From contig JAAQTN010000013.1 in the NCBI GenBank assembly GCA_011742915.1, positions 1-64,000 on the forward strand: a DNA stretch of 64,000 nucleotides. The letters run 5' to 3'. The notes under the pieces are model-generated. The model made no database searches. It was not told the origin of the DNA and saw nothing but the letters and a program-made list of their open reading frames with translations. A program made the position numbers and the translations under genes. Origin of the DNA: Billgrantia desiderata. GTDB taxonomy: Bacteria; Pseudomonadota; Gammaproteobacteria; Pseudomonadales; Halomonadaceae. Below are positions 33,955 to 43,263 of this stretch, one piece after another. The stretch's first letter is position 1. Every line of letters begins with the position of its first letter.

Positions 33955-35787
33955 ATGACCGATACGACACTAGCGCTACTAGCCTTCACGCCGCTGATAC
34001 TCGCCGGCGTGCTACTCATCGGCTTTCGCATGGCGGCCAAGACGGCCATGCCGATCGTCTACCTGGTCACGGCCGTCATCGCCCTGTTCGCCTGGGAGAT
34101 GAGCTTCAATCGGGTCCTGGCCTCTACCTTTCAGGGCCTGATACTCACCGCCTCGATCCTGTGGATCATCTTCGGCGCCATACTGCTGCTCAACACCCTG
34201 AAGCACTCGGGCGGCATCACCGCGATCCGTAACGGTTTCTCGGGCATCAGCCCCGACCGCCGCGTCCAGGCAATCATCGTCGCCTGGCTGTTCGGCTGCT
34301 TCATCGAAGGCGCCTCGGGCTTCGGCACCCCCGCGGCGGTGGCCGCACCGCTGATGGTGGCCCTCGGCTTCCCCGCCCTCGCCGCCGTCGTGGTCGGCAT
34401 GATGATCCAGTCCACTCCGGTCTCCTTCGGTGCCGTGGGCACGCCCATCGTGGTGGGGGTAACCGGCGGCATCAACCAGAGCGCCATCACCGAGCAGCTG
34501 GAAGCCGGCGGCTACACCTGGCTCGAGTACTTCCGCCTGATCGCGGCGGAAGTGGCCATCGTGCACGGCATCATCGGCATCCTCATGCCGCTGATCATGG
34601 TCGTGATCATGGTCAAGTTCTTCGGCGCCAACAAATCGTGGAAAGAGGGGCTCTCGATCACCCCCTTCGCCCTCTTTGCCGGGGTCGCCTTCGTGGTGCC
34701 CTACATGCTGGCAGGCGTGCTGCTGGGGCCGGAATTCCCGTCGATGATCGGCGCCATGGTCGGTCTGGCCATCGTGGTTCCTGCCGCCCGTCGCGGCTTC
34801 CTGATCCCGAAGGACACCTGGGACTTCCCCGAGCGCAGCAGCTGGCCGGACAACTGGATCGGCAAGATCGAGATCAAGATCGACGACATCGCCGGCAAGA
34901 CCCCGCTCTCCACCTGGATGGGCTGGCTCCCCTACGTGCTGCTGGCCGTGTTCCTGGTCGCTTCGCGCACCATCGAACCGCTGCGCGAAGCGCTCAATGC
35001 CTGGACCTTCGGCTGGAACAACATCCTGGGTGAAGCCGGTGTCTCGGGCAGCCTTGCCCCACTCTACCTGCCCGGTGGCATCCTGCTGATGGTGGTGCTG
35101 GTCACTGCCGTGCTGCACCGCATGCGTGCCGGTGAGCTCAAGGCGGCCTTCGGCGAGTCCTCGCGCACCATCTTCGGCGCCGGCTTCGTACTGATCTTCA
35201 CCATCCCGATGGTGCGTATCCTGATCAACTCCGGGGTCAATGCCGGCGACCTGGTCTCCATGCCGGTGGCCATGGCGCAGTTCGTGGCCGACGGGGTGGG
35301 CGACGTCTATCCCTTCTTCGCTCCCGCCGTGGGTGGCCTGGGGGCCTTCATCGCCGGCTCCAACACTGCGGCGAACCTGATGCTGGCCGAGTTCCAGTTC
35401 AACGTCGCCCAGCAGCTCGGTCTCTCCACGGCGTTCATGGTGGCACTGCAGGCCGTGGGTGCCGCCGCCGGCAACATGATCGCCATCCACAACGTGGTGG
35501 CGGCATCGGCCACCGTCGGCCTGCTCGGCCGTGAAGGCGAGACCATTCGCAAGACCATCCTGCCGACGATCTACTACCTGGTGTTCGCCGGGGCGATCGC
35601 CATGATCGGCTTCTACGTGCTCAACGTCAGCGACCCGCTGATGGAGGCGGGCGCCACGGAGCCTGCCGCCATCGAGCAGATGGAGCAGGAGCCTGCGGAA
35701 GCGGCTGAGCCGGACGAGGAAGCGGAGCAGGAGGCGCCGGCAGAAGCTGAGCCGGAGCCCTTCGAAGAGGCGGAGCTGGAAGACTGA
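33955..35787 (+). CDS. lldP: L-lactate/glycolate permease (LctP family)
   Basis: This 610-residue multi-pass inner-membrane protein imports lactate, and in related proteins glycolate, with protons. LctP marks include [36 protein letters not shown] and [15 protein letters not shown]. About 45 residues longer than most LctP proteins, it ends in a highly acidic tail ([20 protein letters not shown]), unusual for this family and in keeping with a halophile. A GAGGAAACGTC ribosome site precedes the ATG. It is followed by a strong terminator and, convergently, a D-lactate-type dehydrogenase. Confidence 0.94.
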   Translation: MTDTTLALLAFTPLILAGVLLIGFRMAAKTAMPIVYLVTAVIALFAWEMSFNRVLASTFQGLILTASILWIIFGAILLLNTLKHSGGITAIRNGFSGISPDRRVQAIIVAWLFGCFIEGASGFGTPAAVAAPLMVALGFPALAAVVVGMMIQSTPVSFGAVGTPIVVGVTGGINQSAITEQLEAGGYTWLEYFRLIAAEVAIVHGIIGILMPLIMVVIMVKFFGANKSWKEGLSITPFALFAGVAFVVPYMLAGVLLGPEFPSMIGAMVGLAIVVPAARRGFLIPKDTWDFPERSSWPDNWIGKIEIKIDDIAGKTPLSTWMGWLPYVLLAVFLVASRTIEPLREALNAWTFGWNNILGEAGVSGSLAPLYLPGGILLMVVLVTAVLHRMRAGELKAAFGESSRTIFGAGFVLIFTIPMVRILINSGVNAGDLVSMPVAMAQFVADGVGDVYPFFAPAVGGLGAFIAGSNTAANLMLAEFQFNVAQQLGLSTAFMVALQAVGAAAGNMIAIHNVVAASATVGLLGREGETIRKTILPTIYYLVFAGAIAMIGFYVLNVSDPLMEAGATEPAAIEQMEQEPAEAAEPDEEAEQEAPAEAEPEPFEEAELED

Positions 35788-35815
35788 TCCGACCTTACCT
35801 TACCCGCACGCTTGC

Positions 35816-35848
35816 GCCCCCATGGCATTGCCATTGGGGGCTTTTTTT
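35816..35848 (+). terminator. Rho-independent terminator of lldP
   Basis: GCCCCCATGGCA pairs with the downstream TGCCATTGGGGGC-type arm, followed by TTTTTTT (35842-35848), 29 bases after the lldP stop. The T run abuts the stop codon of the convergent dehydrogenase. Confidence 0.9.
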
Positions 35849-38800
35849 CACACCAGCGCCCGCTCCAGCAGCCGTGCCACGTGAATCGCCTCGCGGCCGC
35901 TGCCGTCGCGGATCTGATGGCGGCAGCTGGTGCCGTCGGCCACCAGCACGGTGTCGTCGTCGGCCTCGCGGATCGCCGGCAACAGCGACAGTTCGGCCAT
36001 CTGCAGCGAGGCGTCGTAGTGCTCCGCCTCGTAGCCGAAGCTGCCCGCCATGCCGCAGCAGGAAGAGTCGACGATCTCGACCGTGAGATCGGGAATCCAG
36101 GATAGCACCTGCTCCACCGGACGCAGCGCGTCGAATGCCTTCTGGTGGCAGTGGCCGTGCAGCAGCGCGCGCCCGGGCAGCGGCTTGAGATCGAGCAAGA
36201 GCTCGCCCGCCTGCCGGGCCTTGACCAGAAACTCCTCGAACAGCATCGCGGCATCCGCCAGGGCTCGCGCCTGCTCGCCGAAGCCGTACTGCAGGAACTC
36301 GTCGCGCATGCCGAGCAGGCAGGAGGGCTCGAGCCCGACGACGGCCACGCCGCGCTCGACATGGGGCATCAGGGCGTCGAGCGTTCGCCTGGCCTCGGCT
36401 TTCGCCTTGTCGAACTGGCCGGACGAGAGGTAGGTACGCCCGCAGCACAGCGGCCGCTCCCCCGGCTTGAGGTTGAGATGAACGCGATAGCCGGCCGCCT
36501 CCAGTACCCGCTTGGCGGCCCGGGCGTTGTCGCTCTCCATATAGTTGTTGAAGGTGTCGACGAACAACACCACCTCCCCGACAGGCTGGACCGAAGAGGC
36601 CAGGGCCGGCATGCCGTGATGTTCGCCGAGGAAATCGCCGGTGAAGGCCGGGAAACGGCGCTGCGGGGCGAAACCCAGCGCCCGCTTCAGCGGATGCGCC
36701 AGGAAGTCGAGACGCTCCACCGCCGCCAGCAGCCCCGCGACCCGCCGTGCCATGGGCGCATAGCGCGGCATCTCGCCGATCAGGCGATCGCGCAGGGCGA
36801 GCCCCTTGGTGCGCACCCGGGCGGCACGCGCCTCGATCTTGAACTTGGCCATGTCGACGCCGGTGGGGCAATCGCGCTTGCAGCCCTTGCAGGAGACGCA
36901 GAGGTCGAGCGCCTCCTTGACCGCATCGTCGGCCAGGCCCTGCTCGCCGAGCTGCCCGGAGAGCACCAGACGCAGGGTGTTGGCCCTGCCCCGGGTCAGG
37001 TGCTGCTCGTCCCGGGTGATGCGGTAGCTGGGGCACATGGTGCCGGCATCGAACTTGCGGCAGTGACCGTTGTTGTTGCACATCTCCACCGCCATCGCCA
37101 GGCCATGGGTGGCGTCGCCGGCGCTGCCGGGCTCGCCCAGCTCGCCGGTGAGCGGGTCGCGGGTGACGTTCCAGGCCGACCAGTCGAACAGCGGCGTGAG
37201 CGGAATGCGCCGGTAGCGGGTGGGAAAGCGGAAATAGCGCTCGTCGTCCATTTTCGGCGTATCGACGATCTTGCCCGGGTTGAGCAGGTTCTGCGGATCG
37301 AAGGCGCCCTTGATCGCCCGGAAGGCGTCGTTGAGGGTCTCGCCGAACTGCCAGGCCACCCACTCGCCGCGGCACAGGCCGTCGCCGTGCTCGCCGGAGT
37401 AGGCTCCCTTGTATTGGCGCACCAGAGCGGAAGCCTCCTCGGCGATCTCGCGCATCTTGCGCGCCCCGCCCCGCCGCATGTCGAGGATCGGCCGCACGTG
37501 CAGCGTGCCGACGCTGGCGTGGGCGTACCAGGTGCCCTCGGTGCCGTGGCGATGGAACACCTCGGTCAACTTGTCAGTGTACTCGGCCAGATGTTCGAGG
37601 GGCACCGCGCAGTCCTCGATGAAGGAGACCGGCTTACCGTCCCCCTTCATGCTCATCATAATGTTGAGACCGGCCTTGCGTACGTTCCACAGCGCCGCCT
37701 GTGCGGCGGGCTCGGGCATCTCCACCACGCTGCCGGGCAGGCCCAGGTCGGCCATCAGCTCGGTGAGACGTTTGAGCGAGGCGAGCTGGGTCTGCCGCTC
37801 CTCACCGGCGAACTCCACCAACAGCACCGCCTGGGGCCGACCGATCAGCGCCTTCTCGATCACCGGACGGAACGCCGGATTCTCCAGCGACAGGTCGATC
37901 ATGGTGCGATCGACCAGCTCCACCGCGGTGGGGTCGAGGGTGACGATGTGCTGGGTGAAGTCCATCGCCTGATAGAAGGTTGGGAAATTGACCACACCGA
38001 GCACCTTGTGCGTCGGCAGCGGCGAGAGCCGCAGCTTGATGCGCCGGCTAACTCCCAGGGTACCTTCGGCGCCCACCAGCAGATGGGCCAGGTTGACGCG
38101 CCCCTGCGGGTCGTAGGGCTTGGGGTTCTGGCAGTCGAAGAGATCCAGGTTGTAGCCCCCGACCCGGCGCAGCACCTTGGGAAAGTGCTCGCGGATCTCG
38201 GCGGACACCCCCTCGGCAATCGCCTTGACCCGTTCGGCCAGTGCGCGCTCGCGGCCCTTGAGCGGCAGCTCGTCGAAGAAGCCGAAGTGGGCCTCGCTGC
38301 CGTCGGCCAGCCAGGCCTCGATGCCCAGCACGTTGTGTACCATGTTGCCGTAGCGGATCGAGCGCGAGCCGCAGGAGTTGTTGCCGGCCATCCCCCCCAG
38401 GGTGCACTGGGCGCTGGTGGAGACATCCACCGGATACCAGAGCCCATGAGGCTTGAGCCAGGCATTGAGGTGGTCGAGCACGATGCCCGGTTCGACCACC
38501 ACGGTGGCCGCCTCGCGGTCGAACTCGACGATTTCCCTGAGCCAGCGCGTGGTGTCGATCACCAGCGCCTCGCCCACCGTCTGGCCGCACTGGCTGGTAC
38601 CGGCGCCCCGCGCCAGGATCGGCACCTGAGCATCGCGGGCGGCCTCCAGCACCGTCGTCAGGTCGCGCTGGTGGCGCGGGATCACCACGCCCAACGGCAT
38701 CACCTGGTAGATCGAGGCATCGGTGGAGTAGCGACCGCGCGCGGCGTGGTCGAACAGCACCTCGCCCTCCATTTCCCGGGACAGCCGGGCCGCCAGTTCG

Positions 38801-38856
38801 GTCACCGGCTTGACCCGCGCATCCGGGGCAACGCTCTTGTCCGTCAGAGACGTCAT
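35848..38856 (-). CDS. FAD-binding and Fe-S oxidoreductase, D-lactate dehydrogenase type (Dld-II-like)
   Basis: This 1002-residue flavoprotein has an FAD-binding type 4 domain (about residues 45-280; PILARGAGTSQCGQTVGEA, TLGGMAGNNSCGSRSIRYG), an FAD-oxidase C-terminal domain (to about 530; SGEHGDGLCRGEW), a 4Fe-4S ferredoxin region (CVSCKGCKRDCP, with CNNNGHCR and TMCPSYR nearby) and CCG-type cysteine repeats (CCGRTYLSSGQF, SSCCGMAGSFG). Such proteins oxidise D-lactate or D-2-hydroxyglutarate and pass electrons to the membrane. The convergent lldP next door favours D-lactate. Confidence 0.88.
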   Translation of the reverse strand: MTSLTDKSVAPDARVKPVTELAARLSREMEGEVLFDHAARGRYSTDASIYQVMPLGVVIPRHQRDLTTVLEAARDAQVPILARGAGTSQCGQTVGEALVIDTTRWLREIVEFDREAATVVVEPGIVLDHLNAWLKPHGLWYPVDVSTSAQCTLGGMAGNNSCGSRSIRYGNMVHNVLGIEAWLADGSEAHFGFFDELPLKGRERALAERVKAIAEGVSAEIREHFPKVLRRVGGYNLDLFDCQNPKPYDPQGRVNLAHLLVGAEGTLGVSRRIKLRLSPLPTHKVLGVVNFPTFYQAMDFTQHIVTLDPTAVELVDRTMIDLSLENPAFRPVIEKALIGRPQAVLLVEFAGEERQTQLASLKRLTELMADLGLPGSVVEMPEPAAQAALWNVRKAGLNIMMSMKGDGKPVSFIEDCAVPLEHLAEYTDKLTEVFHRHGTEGTWYAHASVGTLHVRPILDMRRGGARKMREIAEEASALVRQYKGAYSGEHGDGLCRGEWVAWQFGETLNDAFRAIKGAFDPQNLLNPGKIVDTPKMDDERYFRFPTRYRRIPLTPLFDWSAWNVTRDPLTGELGEPGSAGDATHGLAMAVEMCNNNGHCRKFDAGTMCPSYRITRDEQHLTRGRANTLRLVLSGQLGEQGLADDAVKEALDLCVSCKGCKRDCPTGVDMAKFKIEARAARVRTKGLALRDRLIGEMPRYAPMARRVAGLLAAVERLDFLAHPLKRALGFAPQRRFPAFTGDFLGEHHGMPALASSVQPVGEVVLFVDTFNNYMESDNARAAKRVLEAAGYRVHLNLKPGERPLCCGRTYLSSGQFDKAKAEARRTLDALMPHVERGVAVVGLEPSCLLGMRDEFLQYGFGEQARALADAAMLFEEFLVKARQAGELLLDLKPLPGRALLHGHCHQKAFDALRPVEQVLSWIPDLTVEIVDSSCCGMAGSFGYEAEHYDASLQMAELSLLPAIREADDDTVLVADGTSCRHQIRDGSGREAIHVARLLERALV

Positions 38857-38866
38857 CGTGCCTTCC

Positions 38867-40087
38867 TCAGCCGTTGCAGGAATCGCTCGACCTCAGCGGG
38901 TTGTCAGCGAAGTACTCGAGCGCCGCCGCCACGCCGCTGCCCGCCAGGGGCACGCCACAGAGCTTCATGCCAGCCTCGCAGCCGCCGAGGGTGGCGATCA
39001 GCGTCAGGTCGTTGCAGTCGCCCAGGTGGCCGATGCGGAACATCTTGCCCTTGGCCTTGCCGAGCCCCATGCCCAGCGACAGATCGAAGCGCTCGTAGAT
39101 GATCTTGCGCACGGCGTCGGCATCGACCCCATCCGGCATCACCACCCCGGTGAGCACCGGCGAGTAGAGCGCCGGATCCTGGCACTGGATCTCCAGGCCC
39201 CAGGCCTCGACCGCCGTGCGCACCCCCGCGGCCCAGCGCTGGTGGCGGGCAAAGACGTGCTCCAGCCCTTCGTCGAGCAGCATGTCCAGTGCCTCGTTGA
39301 GACCGTAGAGCAGGTTGGTGCTGGGGGTATAGGGCCAGTAGCCGTTGCGGTTGGCCTCGAGGATCTCGTCCCAGGCCCAGAAGCTCCTGGGCATGGTCGA
39401 TTCGCGGCTGGCCGCGATGGCCTTGTCGGAAAGGGCGTTGAAGCTGATGCCCGGCGGCAGCATCAGCCCCTTCTGGGAGCCGGAGATGGTGACGTCGACG
39501 CCCCATTCGTCATGCCGGTAGTCGGCGCTGGCGAGGCCCGAGATGGTATCCACCAGCAGCAGCGCCGGGTGGCCGGCGGCATCGATGGCGCGACGCACCG
39601 CGGCGATGTCGCTGGTCACGCCGGTGGAGGTCTCGTTGTGCACCACGCAGACCGCCTTGAGCCGGTGTTCGACATCCTCCCGCAGGCGCGCCTCGATCAT
39701 GTCGGCCTGCACGCCCTGGCGCCAGCCTTCATAGCCCGGCAGCCCGATGAACTCGGGCTCGAGCTGCAGGCGCAGCGCCATCTTGTGCCATAGGGCGGCA
39801 AAATGGCCGGTCTCGTACATCAGTACCCGGTCGCCGGGGGAGAGAACGTTGGCGAGTGCCGCCTCCCAGGCGCCGGTACCCGAGGCCGGATAGATCATCA
39901 CCGGCCCTTCGGTCTTGAACACCTGCTTGAGCTTGGCCAGCAGCTCCAGGCCCAGGGCGCCGAACTCCGGCCCGCGATGGTCGATGGTGGGCAGGCTCAT
40001 GGCCCGCAGGATACGATCCGGCACCGGCGACGGCCCGGGGATCTGCAGGAAGTGGCGGCCCGATGGGTGGAAGTCGAGATTCAGCAT
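38867..40087 (-). CDS. Class V aminotransferase: serine/alanine/aspartate-glyoxylate aminotransferase
   Basis: This 406-residue PLP enzyme has the opening LDFHPSGRHFLQIPGPSPVP and the PLP lysine in TISGSQKGLMLPPG. It transfers an amino group from serine, alanine or a similar donor to glyoxylate, making glycine. The start at 40087 (MLNLDF) is preferred over 40117 because GGAG lies 9 bases upstream and the family begins there. It ends 10 bases before the dehydrogenase start, so both may be co-transcribed. It gives a second fate for the glyoxylate of purine and glycolate breakdown. No beta-hydroxyaspartate-cycle genes are seen nearby. Confidence 0.88.
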   Translation of the reverse strand: MLNLDFHPSGRHFLQIPGPSPVPDRILRAMSLPTIDHRGPEFGALGLELLAKLKQVFKTEGPVMIYPASGTGAWEAALANVLSPGDRVLMYETGHFAALWHKMALRLQLEPEFIGLPGYEGWRQGVQADMIEARLREDVEHRLKAVCVVHNETSTGVTSDIAAVRRAIDAAGHPALLLVDTISGLASADYRHDEWGVDVTISGSQKGLMLPPGISFNALSDKAIAASRESTMPRSFWAWDEILEANRNGYWPYTPSTNLLYGLNEALDMLLDEGLEHVFARHQRWAAGVRTAVEAWGLEIQCQDPALYSPVLTGVVMPDGVDADAVRKIIYERFDLSLGMGLGKAKGKMFRIGHLGDCNDLTLIATLGGCEAGMKLCGVPLAGSGVAAALEYFADNPLRSSDSCNG

Positions 40088-40153
40088 CGCAAGTGCTCCA
40101 GCGTTGATCGTTGTCATAGGCCGCAGGCGGCGCGGCCATTGAATGCCACCCGG

Positions 40154-41437
40154 CTAGCGGTAAAAGAACTCCACCAAGGCCATCGGAATGGCGGGGATGT
40201 AGGTCACCAGCAGCAGAATGAAGAGCAGCACGGTGATGAAACCGAGGTTCGAACGGGTCACCGACCACACATCCGCCTTGGCGATCGAGCAGGCCGTGAT
40301 CAGCACGCTCGCCACCGGCGGGGTCTGCTGGCCGATGGCCAGATTGAGGCATACCACCAGACCGAAGTGGACCGGATCGATGCCCGCCGCCCCGACCAGC
40401 GGCATGACGATGGGCACCACCAGGATGATCGCCGCCGCCGAGTGCAGGAATAGCCCGATCAGCAGGAAGAAGACGTTCAGCATCATCAGGATGGCGTACT
40501 TGTTGTCGGTCAGGCTGAGCACCGCCTGGGCCAGCTGCTGGGGCATGCGCATCTCGGTCAGGAACACCCCGATCAGCGCCGAAGCCGCCACCAGCAGCAT
40601 CACCACGGCGGTCTGCTGGCCGCCATCGATGATGGCCTTGTACAGGGTGCGCAGGTCCAGCTCGCGGTAGATCACGGCGCTGATGAAGATCGCCGCCGCC
40701 ACCGCCAGGCCGGCCCCTTCGGTGGCCGTCACGAAGCCGCCGAAGATGGAGCCGAGGATGATGATCGGCAGGGTCAGCGCCCAGCCGGCTTCCCTGGCAG
40801 TCTGCCTGACGCGCTTGAACTGGAAGACCTCTTCCACCGGCCAGTCGTACTTACGCGCATAGTAGTAGCTCAGCGCCATCAGGCCCGCCGCGCCCAGCAG
40901 CCCGGGCACGATGCCGGCAACGAACAGCTGGACGATGGAAGCGCCCGACATCACCCCGTAGAGGATCATCGGAATCGAGGGGGGAATGATGATCGCCAGG
41001 GATGCCGACGACGAGGTCACGGCCGCAGCGAAGGAGCTGGGATAGCCGCGCTTCTTCATGGCCGGGATCAGCACCGAGCCGGTGGCGGCCACATCGGCTA
41101 CCGCCGAGCCGGAGATCTCGGCGAAGAACAGCGAGACGCCGATGTTGATCATCGCCAGCCCGCCGCGGATGAAGCCGAACAGCGCCGAGGCAAAAGCGAT
41201 CAGACGCTTGGAGATGCCGCCGGTGTTCATGATGGCCCCGGCCAGCACGAACATCGGAATGGCCAGCAGGGGAAAACTGCTCGCCCCCTCGAACATGGTC
41301 AAGCCGATGTTGGGCAGCATCTCCACGCCTTGGAAAACCACGATGGCTACCGTCGCCACGATCGCCAACGCCACGGCAATGGGCAGTCCCATCAGGATCA
41401 GCCCGAGCAGGCCGACGATCATCAGGGGAAGTGTCAT
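40154..41437 (-). CDS. dctM: TRAP transporter large permease (DctM), first TRAP system
   Basis: This 427-residue membrane protein has the DctM pattern (LPLLAIPMFVLAGAIMNTGGIS as FPLLAIPMFVLAG, SLFFAEISGSAVADVAATGS, AAAVTSSSASLAIIIPPSIPM) and about 12 membrane segments. Its ATG overlaps the dctQ TGA (ATGA). The start at 41437 excludes an upstream frame that runs inside dctQ. It forms, with the DctP and DctQ upstream, a sodium- or proton-driven importer of an organic acid. The binding protein should decide the ligand, which is unknown. Confidence 0.93.
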   Translation of the reverse strand: MTLPLMIVGLLGLILMGLPIAVALAIVATVAIVVFQGVEMLPNIGLTMFEGASSFPLLAIPMFVLAGAIMNTGGISKRLIAFASALFGFIRGGLAMINIGVSLFFAEISGSAVADVAATGSVLIPAMKKRGYPSSFAAAVTSSSASLAIIIPPSIPMILYGVMSGASIVQLFVAGIVPGLLGAAGLMALSYYYARKYDWPVEEVFQFKRVRQTAREAGWALTLPIIILGSIFGGFVTATEGAGLAVAAAIFISAVIYRELDLRTLYKAIIDGGQQTAVVMLLVAASALIGVFLTEMRMPQQLAQAVLSLTDNKYAILMMLNVFFLLIGLFLHSAAAIILVVPIVMPLVGAAGIDPVHFGLVVCLNLAIGQQTPPVASVLITACSIAKADVWSVTRSNLGFITVLLFILLLVTYIPAIPMALVEFFYR

Positions 41438-42021
41438 GGCAGCTCCCTCTTGGTCAGCGCATCCGCCGTGAAGCCGGCCCGTGCATTGTCGCGCTCCGCC
41501 TCGGCGATGGCGTGACGAATCTCCTCCTCTTCCTGAGTCCGGCCGGAGCGCACCTTGGCCAGGTGAGCCGGCATGCTGAGCAGCTGAGCGATGATGAACA
41601 GCCCCGCCCCGATGGGAATGACCGACTGGGTGAAGCTGAGCGGCACCCAGCGCAGGGTGATCAGCGCCATGCCCTGCATCACCTCGATCACCACCAGGCC
41701 GGCCCAGCAGAGGACGGCAAAGAAGCCGATGACCAGCGCCTCGGACAAGTAGGCGACCGGCATGCGCAACTTGATCGGCATCGCGGCCAGCACCCCGTCG
41801 ACGCCGATGTGCCCCCGTTTGAGCGCTGCCAGCGCCCCGGCGTAGTAGGTCAGCCACACCAGCATGATGGCGGCCACCTCGTCATACCAGGAGGGGGTGC
41901 GCCAGGCGTAGCGGGTCACCACTGCATAGAGCACCACCAGCGTCAGCGAAACCATCAGCACTACCGTGATGATCTCGAGCAGGCGCTCCAGGATGCGGGA
42001 GATTCGATTCAAGGTACCCAT
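41434..42021 (-). CDS. dctQ: TRAP transporter small permease (DctQ), first TRAP system
   Basis: This 195-residue protein has four hydrophobic segments (ITVVLMVSLTLVVLYAVVTRY with the conserved RY, WYDEVAAIMLVWLTYYAG, VIGFFAVLCWAGLVVIEVM, QSVIPIGAGLFIIAQLL) and an acidic cytoplasmic tail longer than usual (QEEEEIRHAIAEAERDNA). The start at 42021 is chosen because the open frame upstream runs into dctP. The gene order is P-Q-M. Confidence 0.9.
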   Translation of the reverse strand: MGTLNRISRILERLLEIITVVLMVSLTLVVLYAVVTRYAWRTPSWYDEVAAIMLVWLTYYAGALAALKRGHIGVDGVLAAMPIKLRMPVAYLSEALVIGFFAVLCWAGLVVIEVMQGMALITLRWVPLSFTQSVIPIGAGLFIIAQLLSMPAHLAKVRSGRTQEEEEIRHAIAEAERDNARAGFTADALTKRELP

Positions 42022-42109
42022 GGCTCTCGACTCGTTCAGGAAGAGGGGTGGGCGTCCCACGCCCCGCGGAAGGGACGTGGGCAGGAGCCTTGCCGTCACA
42101 CAGGGCGGC

Positions 42110-43084
42110 TCAGGAGCCTTCGCCAAGCTCCAGCACCCGGTCGATCAGCTCCTGAGAGCCGGGCACTTCACGGGAGAAGGCTTCGTAGATCGCCTCGGAG
42201 GCTTCGATGAAGGCCGAGGTATCGACCTCGTTCACCTCCGTGTTCGCCTGGCGAATCACATCGATGAGGTCCTCGTCGAGCTGGGCGGCGTGCTCGTAGA
42301 CGAACGCCTGGGTCTCCTTGGCCGCCTCGATGATGATCTCCTGCACCTCATCGGGGAGATTGTCGAAGCGACGGCCGGCCGTGAGATAGGCCGGGGTGTA
42401 GACGTGTCCGGTGAGGGAGAGGTAGTCCTGCACCTCCTGGAAACGCTGCCCGGCGATCTGGGCCAGGGGGTTTTCCTGGCCATCCATGACGCCGGTCTGC
42501 AGGGCCATGAACACTTCGGAGAGCGACATCGGCGAAGGCTCGGCGCCGTACTCCTCGAACATCCGTACGCGCCATACGCCCTGAGGCACCCGCAGCTTGA
42601 TGCCGCGCAGATCCTCCGGGGTATTGATCGGGCGGCGGTTGTTGGTGATGTGGCGGAAGCCGTTCTCCCACACGGCCAGAATGCGGTAACCGTTCTGCTC
42701 GGCCAGCGGCGCCAGGTGCGGCCAGAAGATCTCCTCCTCCACCCGCTTCATGTGCTCGCGGTCCTGGATCAGATAAGGCAGCTCGAAGAGACCGAACTCG
42801 TCCGCCACCGAGGACATGATGGTCGAGGGCAAGGCAAGGTCGACGGTGCCAAGCCGCATGCGCTGGAGCAGCTCCGAGTCGGTGCCCAGCTGGCTGGAGC
42901 CGAACACCACCACCTCGTAAGGCTCCGGCAGGCGCTCGTTGACCAGTTCGGCGAAATGATCGGCGGAGTCGGCAAACAGCGAGTCGGGACCGCCGACATG
43001 ACCGAAGGTGATCTCGCGGGCCTGGAGGGGAACGGAGACGAAGGCGACAGCTGCAGCAACCGCCGTGAGACGTAGCAGATACAT
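42110..43084 (-). CDS. dctP: TRAP transporter periplasmic binding protein (DctP), first TRAP system
   Basis: This 324-residue DctP-family protein has a signal peptide (MYLLRLTAVAAAVAFVSVPLQA is the leader, cleavage after LQA) and the mature start REITFGHVGGPDS. The carboxylate-binding arginine region is NTPEDLRGIKLRVPQ, followed by FMALQTGVMDGQENPLAQI, a family hallmark. The upstream region (43085-43263) has a weak match to the cluster's AATTATGA operator. Ligands of DctP proteins are mostly C4-C6 sugar acids or keto acids; here unknown. Confidence 0.92.
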   Translation of the reverse strand: MYLLRLTAVAAAVAFVSVPLQAREITFGHVGGPDSLFADSADHFAELVNERLPEPYEVVVFGSSQLGTDSELLQRMRLGTVDLALPSTIMSSVADEFGLFELPYLIQDREHMKRVEEEIFWPHLAPLAEQNGYRILAVWENGFRHITNNRRPINTPEDLRGIKLRVPQGVWRVRMFEEYGAEPSPMSLSEVFMALQTGVMDGQENPLAQIAGQRFQEVQDYLSLTGHVYTPAYLTAGRRFDNLPDEVQEIIIEAAKETQAFVYEHAAQLDEDLIDVIRQANTEVNEVDTSAFIEASEAIYEAFSREVPGSQELIDRVLELGEGS

Positions 43085-43263
43085 GGCGTGTTTCCTCTTG
43101 TTCTAATGTTGGCTTGCGCACTACCAGTCTTGCCATACCGGCCTTTCAGTCTTGCCGTGAAAAAGTTGTACTTCACATAATGAATTCTTTATTCTAAATT
43201 CTTCATTGACAGTAGTCCTGCCCTTGAACCGATGTCAAGCAGGCGTGTCGCCCTGGCCTTGCC

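Noticed and set aside
34012..35490. 492-codon minus-strand frame inside lldP
   Set aside because: Histidine/aspartate/glycine-rich antisense frame; lldP itself is unambiguous on the plus strand.
36145..39102. 985-codon plus-strand frame opposite the D-lactate-type dehydrogenase
   Set aside because: Composition is that of an antisense shadow, and the dehydrogenase frame carries all FAD and Fe-S motifs.
38867..40087. Possible BhcA of a beta-hydroxyaspartate cycle
   Set aside because: The fold fits, but no BhcB, BhcC or BhcD gene is adjacent; the generic glyoxylate aminotransferase call is safer.
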